Of a stretch of DNA of 6,447 bases, positions 4,368-6,447 are shown piece after piece. Both the position numbers and the translations under genes were made by a program. Position 1 is the stretch's first letter. The number at the start of each line of letters is the position of its first letter. The notes under the pieces are model-generated. The model had not been told where the DNA came from and did no database searches. It worked only from the letters and a program-made list of their open reading frames with translations. Source of the DNA: an uncultured Clostridia bacterium. GTDB taxonomy: Bacteria; Bacillota; Clostridia; Oscillospirales; Acutalibacteraceae. The stretch covers positions 1-6,447 of the forward strand of contig CALGGQ010000296.1 in the NCBI GenBank assembly GCA_937915775.1. The letters run 5' to 3'.

Positions 4368-4488
4368 TTTTTACTGCTCAAGAGCAGAGAAAAAAGCAAA
4401 TTATTTTGACAGATTACTGTTTATATATCCTTCATCATTTTAAGTATTGCTATTTGCTAAAATTCAATTTTTACTGGTCAAGACGAGA
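4368..4488. repeat. Imperfect 21-bp direct repeat with dyad core, 100 bp apart
   Basis: TTTTTACTGCTCAAGAGCAG (4368-4387, plus one A) recurs as TTTTTACTGGTCAAGACGAG (4468-4487, plus one A), matching 18 of 21 positions at exactly 100-bp offset. Copy 1 is a palindrome, CTGCTC-AA-GAGCAG, within T- and A-runs. In copy 2 two of the three changes (positions 4477 and 4484) compensate, so GTC-AA-GAC stays symmetric. The 2-bp centre suits a protein-binding site better than an RNA hairpin. Confidence 0.45.
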
Positions 4489-4508
4489 ATATAATAAATA
4501 TAAGATTT

Positions 4509-4530
4509 GGCAGGGAATTTCATCCCTGCC
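4509..4530 (-). terminator. Terminator after the tnpV-DUF6809 pair
   Basis: GGCAGGG (4509-4515) and CCCTGCC (4524-4530) form a 7-bp GC-rich stem with an 8-nt loop, 6 bp past the DUF6809 stop. The minus-strand tail is A/T-rich (AAATCTTATATTT) without a pure T-run; the plus side has TCGCTTTT, so it may work both ways. Confidence 0.55.
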
Positions 4531-4536
4531 TCGCTT

Positions 4537-4800
4537 TTATGTATATGCTTCTATTGTGAATCTTGCACCTAATTTGAAGCCCACCTTAAAGCAATCAATC
4601 TCAATAAGGTTTGCAAATTCTTCGCTCGCCGTTAGCAGCTTTTCTAACAATTCCTTTTGTTCATCATTTAGCGTTGCCATCAAGCGTTCCTGATTTTGAT
4701 TGACTAACCTTAGTGCTTTCTTGTAATTTGCATTGTTTTCAATGCGACTATATTCTGTCGGTGTAATATTACCATACCAAAGCTCTTCAAGAATATCCAT
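4537..4800 (-). CDS. DUF6809 family small protein
   Basis: An 87-residue acidic, mostly helical protein. The opening MDILEELWYGNITPTE and the closing FKVGFKLGARFTIEAY are the recognisable parts of the DUF6809 family, a group of unknown function that I associate with clostridial mobile elements. Between them is a charged helical stretch (QERLMATLNDEQKELLEKLL). The start at 4800 is chosen because GAGG lies 7 nt before it and the family begins MDILEELWYG; an in-frame ATG at 4815 would add five residues and lacks an SD. The gap to the tnpV stop is 4 nt and the SD lies in the end of tnpV, so the two genes are co-translated. Role unknown. Confidence 0.8.
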   Translation of the reverse strand: MDILEELWYGNITPTEYSRIENNANYKKALRLVNQNQERLMATLNDEQKELLEKLLTASEEFANLIEIDCFKVGFKLGARFTIEAYT

Positions 4801-4804
4801 AACC

Positions 4805-5182
4805 TTACCTCGCATAAATCACTTCGTTATAAACAATCTCTCTTGCTTGGTTAGCGATATTGGTCATCTTCTGCACCCACAACATTTGATTATCAGCCTT
4901 CAACTGTTCTGTTACACCTTGCTTCTCGGCAAGTTGAGTAATGAGCGTGTCGTACATTTCCTTTGCTCTGACTTCAACCTCGTGCAAATATGAGTTGAGA
5001 TTACAACTCGTTTTGAGTGAGGTATAGAACACCTTATGATGTTTCATTATGTAGTCAAGGTGTCTTTGTCCCCAATGACCGATCTCATAATTTGTTTCGG
5101 TTGATACAAGGTTAGACAGATACACTCCATTTACAAGTGTGTAATCAAGTCCGTTTTTCTTATCAGTAATATGCTTTTTCAT
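4805..5182 (-). CDS. tnpV: TnpV family transposon-encoded protein
   Basis: A 125-residue protein matching the TnpV family known from Tn4451/Tn4453-type clostridial mobilisable transposons. Visible hallmarks are MKKHITDKKNGLDYTLVNG at the start, IGHWGQRHLDYI (34-45), LNSYLHEVEVRAKEMYDTL (62-80) and TEQLKADNQMLWVQKM (91-106), with AREIVYNEVIYA at the end. Its role in transposition has not been defined. The start at 5182 has GGAGG 8 nt upstream; a TTG at 5197 in the same frame overlaps that SD and is unlikely. No recombinase or relaxase lies in the window, so this is either a remnant or the edge of an element. Full length, no frame damage. Confidence 0.85.
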   Translation of the reverse strand: MKKHITDKKNGLDYTLVNGVYLSNLVSTETNYEIGHWGQRHLDYIMKHHKVFYTSLKTSCNLNSYLHEVEVRAKEMYDTLITQLAEKQGVTEQLKADNQMLWVQKMTNIANQAREIVYNEVIYAR

Positions 5183-5234
5183 TGCATTTTCCTCCAATAT
5201 TAATGTTTTTAATTATTGTTGTAAAATGCAAAAT

Positions 5235-5279
5235 GCCATAACGATTGTTTCTACTTACTTTCAAAACCTTCGTTACGGC
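5235..5279 (-). terminator. Possible weak terminator after the flippase gene
   Basis: On the minus strand GCCGTAACG (5279-5271) pairs with CGTTATGGC (5243-5235), 9 bp with one G-U, a 27-nt loop, followed by ATTTTGCATTTT. The loop is large and the T-run broken, so this is tentative. It would separate flippase and tnpV transcripts. Confidence 0.35.
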
Positions 5280-5303
5280 AACTGTTCATATGTAGGGCGC
5301 CCC

Positions 5304-6447
5304 TTATTCGGGTTGTTTTTTAATGATTTTATCTGTGATATGCGTTTTCAATACCTTATCTATCGCTTTCGTTACCATACTCTTTTCATAGCTGTTCATC
5401 GAGAACAGCCAGATGGAAACAGCATAGACAAGAGTGTAAACAGCAATCCATAGAATCAGCGTCAGCCAGTTATGAATATCGGCGAAACGAATGATAATAA
5501 CACCGGCAATCAATGCAGGAACCATACCAAGCGTTTGTTTCCCTAACTCCTTGAAATAGGCAAAGACATTGACATTGATTTTTCTGTGATAAATAATATT
5601 CATCAGCGTGCAGTTGGCAACGATACAGGCAATGCCCGTTCCGATGGCAGCACCCAAGCCCTGATATTTCTTGATAAGGATAATGCTGATTATCAGGTTT
5701 CCGATTGCCATAATGCCGTAAATATAGGAACGGTAATGATGCCTGTTCTCTGCGCGCTGGATTTCAATGCCGATGTTCTGTGTCAGCGGAATAATGCTCG
5801 GTACCATCATCACAAGACAGATATAATACGAGATATCGTAAGTATTCTGTCCGCCGCCCACCCACAGCGAAATAAAATCCTTTCCGAAGAAAATAAAACC
5901 CGAGAGAATTAATGCAAGCAGCAGGTACTGAAAACGCGCCACCTTAACAAATAACTCCGTAAGAGCGCTTCGCTGCTCTTTGGAATCCATCGGATAGGAA
6001 TGTACTAAATCGTGTACCATCGGTGTAAAAACGCCTGCAATTGCCAGTGAAAAGGTTGTAAAATAACCGTTGAGCTTAGCACCGATAGAATACGGGGTCA
6101 CCGCTTCGGAATTAATCATACGCGCAATCAGAATACTGTCGAGCCCTTGATTGACCTTATCCACAATCAAATTGATGGCAATCAGTGCCGAGAAGAAAAA
6201 TACTTCCTTAAACAGCGGCTTTTCAATATGCTTAAAGTCGAATTGAAAGCCTAACTTCTTTTTTGCGTAAATAATATAGAGTACATTCAGGAATATGGCA
6301 ACACCGACATGGACTGCCGTTAGTCCAACCGCTTTTCCGCCTGATATTAACACAACCAGGTTTAATACCAGCAGCAAAATAATGTTCAGAATATTCGTTC
6401 CCTTGGAAAAAATAAACTTCTGATGCGCGCCGACATAACAGGTAAAG
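5304..6447 (-). CDS. MATE/Wzx-like polysaccharide flippase (5' end outside window)
   Basis: The reading frame is open to the window edge, giving about 380 residues of the C-terminal part of a multispanning membrane protein of the MOP (MATE/Wzx) superfamily, which flips lipid-linked sugar units across the cytoplasmic membrane. About ten hydrophobic segments are visible, including ILNIILLLVLNLVVLISGG, LVMMVPSIIPLTQNIGIEIQ and IMAIGNLIISIILIKKYQGL. Family-like features are the upstream YVGAHQKFIFSKGTNI stretch and IGAKLNGYFTTF in the middle. Full-length relatives are about 480-510 residues, so roughly 100-130 are missing. A TTG at 6377 is not the start, since coding continues upstream. The C-terminus (KIIKKQPE) is cytoplasmic and basic. 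The context of a capsule or exopolysaccharide cluster is expected outside the window. Confidence 0.85.
   Translation of the reverse strand, partial: FTCYVGAHQKFIFSKGTNILNIILLLVLNLVVLISGGKAVGLTAVHVGVAIFLNVLYIIYAKKKLGFQFDFKHIEKPLFKEVFFFSALIAINLIVDKVNQGLDSILIARMINSEAVTPYSIGAKLNGYFTTFSLAIAGVFTPMVHDLVHSYPMDSKEQRSALTELFVKVARFQYLLLALILSGFIFFGKDFISLWVGGGQNTYDISYYICLVMMVPSIIPLTQNIGIEIQRAENRHHYRSYIYGIMAIGNLIISIILIKKYQGLGAAIGTGIACIVANCTLMNIIYHRKINVNVFAYFKELGKQTLGMVPALIAGVIIIRFADIHNWLTLILWIAVYTLVYAVSIWLFSMNSYEKSMVTKAIDKVLKTHITDKIIKKQPE

Larger units (their letters stand above)
4301..4536. other. A/T-rich intergenic stretch
   Basis: No convincing gene on either strand. It holds the upstream side of the GNAT promoter, an imperfect direct repeat (4368-4388 and 4468-4488), and the terminator hairpin at 4509-4530. 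A TATAAT occurs on the plus strand at 4490-4495 but lacks a proper -35, and no plus-strand gene follows. Confidence 0.6.

Noticed and set aside
4367..4394. Palindrome CTGCTC-AA-GAGCAG as an intrinsic terminator
   Set aside because: On both strands the T-run precedes the stem and an A-run follows it, the wrong order, and a 2-nt loop cannot form in RNA without opening the stem.
4406..4993. Plus-strand frames 4406-4693 and 4733-4993
   Set aside because: No SD, and they run through the terminator or lie opposite the DUF6809 and tnpV genes, which have family matches and good starts.
5197..5225. Promoter TTTACA-17-TAATAT just before tnpV
   Set aside because: It would start transcription inside the SD of tnpV, leaving no usable ribosome binding site.
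5226..5912. Plus-strand frames opposite the flippase (5226-5453, 5586-5912)
   Set aside because: The minus strand encodes a coherent multispanning membrane protein there; the plus frames show no motif or SD.
1..6447. CRISPR array, rRNA or tRNA genes
   Set aside because: No regularly spaced identical repeats and no recognisable rRNA or tRNA sequence on either strand.

Overview
This is a low-GC stretch that most resembles a gut-type clostridial (Bacillota/Firmicutes) genome. The reasons are A/T-rich intergenic DNA, strong AGGAGG-type ribosome binding sites, consensus sigma-A promoters with 17-bp spacers, an XRE regulator, and two small protein families (TnpV and DUF6809) typical of clostridial mobile elements. 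The species cannot be named from the window. Almost all genes lie on the minus strand. The main exception is a tiny hydrophobic peptide gene on the plus strand.

Left part (1-1076): a hairpin-rich repeat (7-103) is followed by a minus-strand conserved hypothetical gene (144-434). That gene has a structured leader of about 225 nt and a perfect TTGACA-17-TATAAT promoter (668-696), with LexA/SOS-like boxes in and beside it. Divergent from it, on the plus strand, lies what looks like a complete type I toxin-antitoxin locus (739-1070). It has a promoter, a structured mRNA of about 265 nt, a 22-residue membrane peptide (885-953) and a terminator. A perfect-consensus minus-strand promoter drives an antisense RNA of about 90 nt over the mRNA 3' end. 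The mRNA ends can form a long-range helix, and the Shine-Dalgarno (SD) sequence sits in a set of mutually exclusive hairpins, as in known type I toxin mRNAs. This locus is the most interesting object in the window.

Middle (1077-4300): a short XRE regulator is followed upstream by a tight four-gene operon read right to left: a RimJ-like GNAT acetyltransferase, a P-loop kinase-like protein, a tandem double-GNAT protein and a single-domain GNAT. The genes overlap by ATGA, are 11 nt apart, or abut as TAA-ATG. Upstream of the operon is a full attenuator: promoter, SD, 29-codon leader ORF, and a GC-rich hairpin with a T-tract directly before the first gene's SD. This resembles ribosome-mediated attenuation of antibiotic-response genes. 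The first GNAT has Glu in place of the usual Gly in its CoA pyrophosphate loop.

Right part (4301-6447): a quiet intergenic stretch holds an imperfect direct repeat at exactly 100-bp spacing. A two-gene transposon-associated pair follows (tnpV, then a DUF6809 protein) with a terminator. The last gene is a MATE/Wzx-like polysaccharide flippase whose 5' end lies beyond the window.

Together the window looks like an accessory region: mobile-element remnants around a toxin-antitoxin locus and an acetyltransferase cluster, next to a surface-polysaccharide gene.
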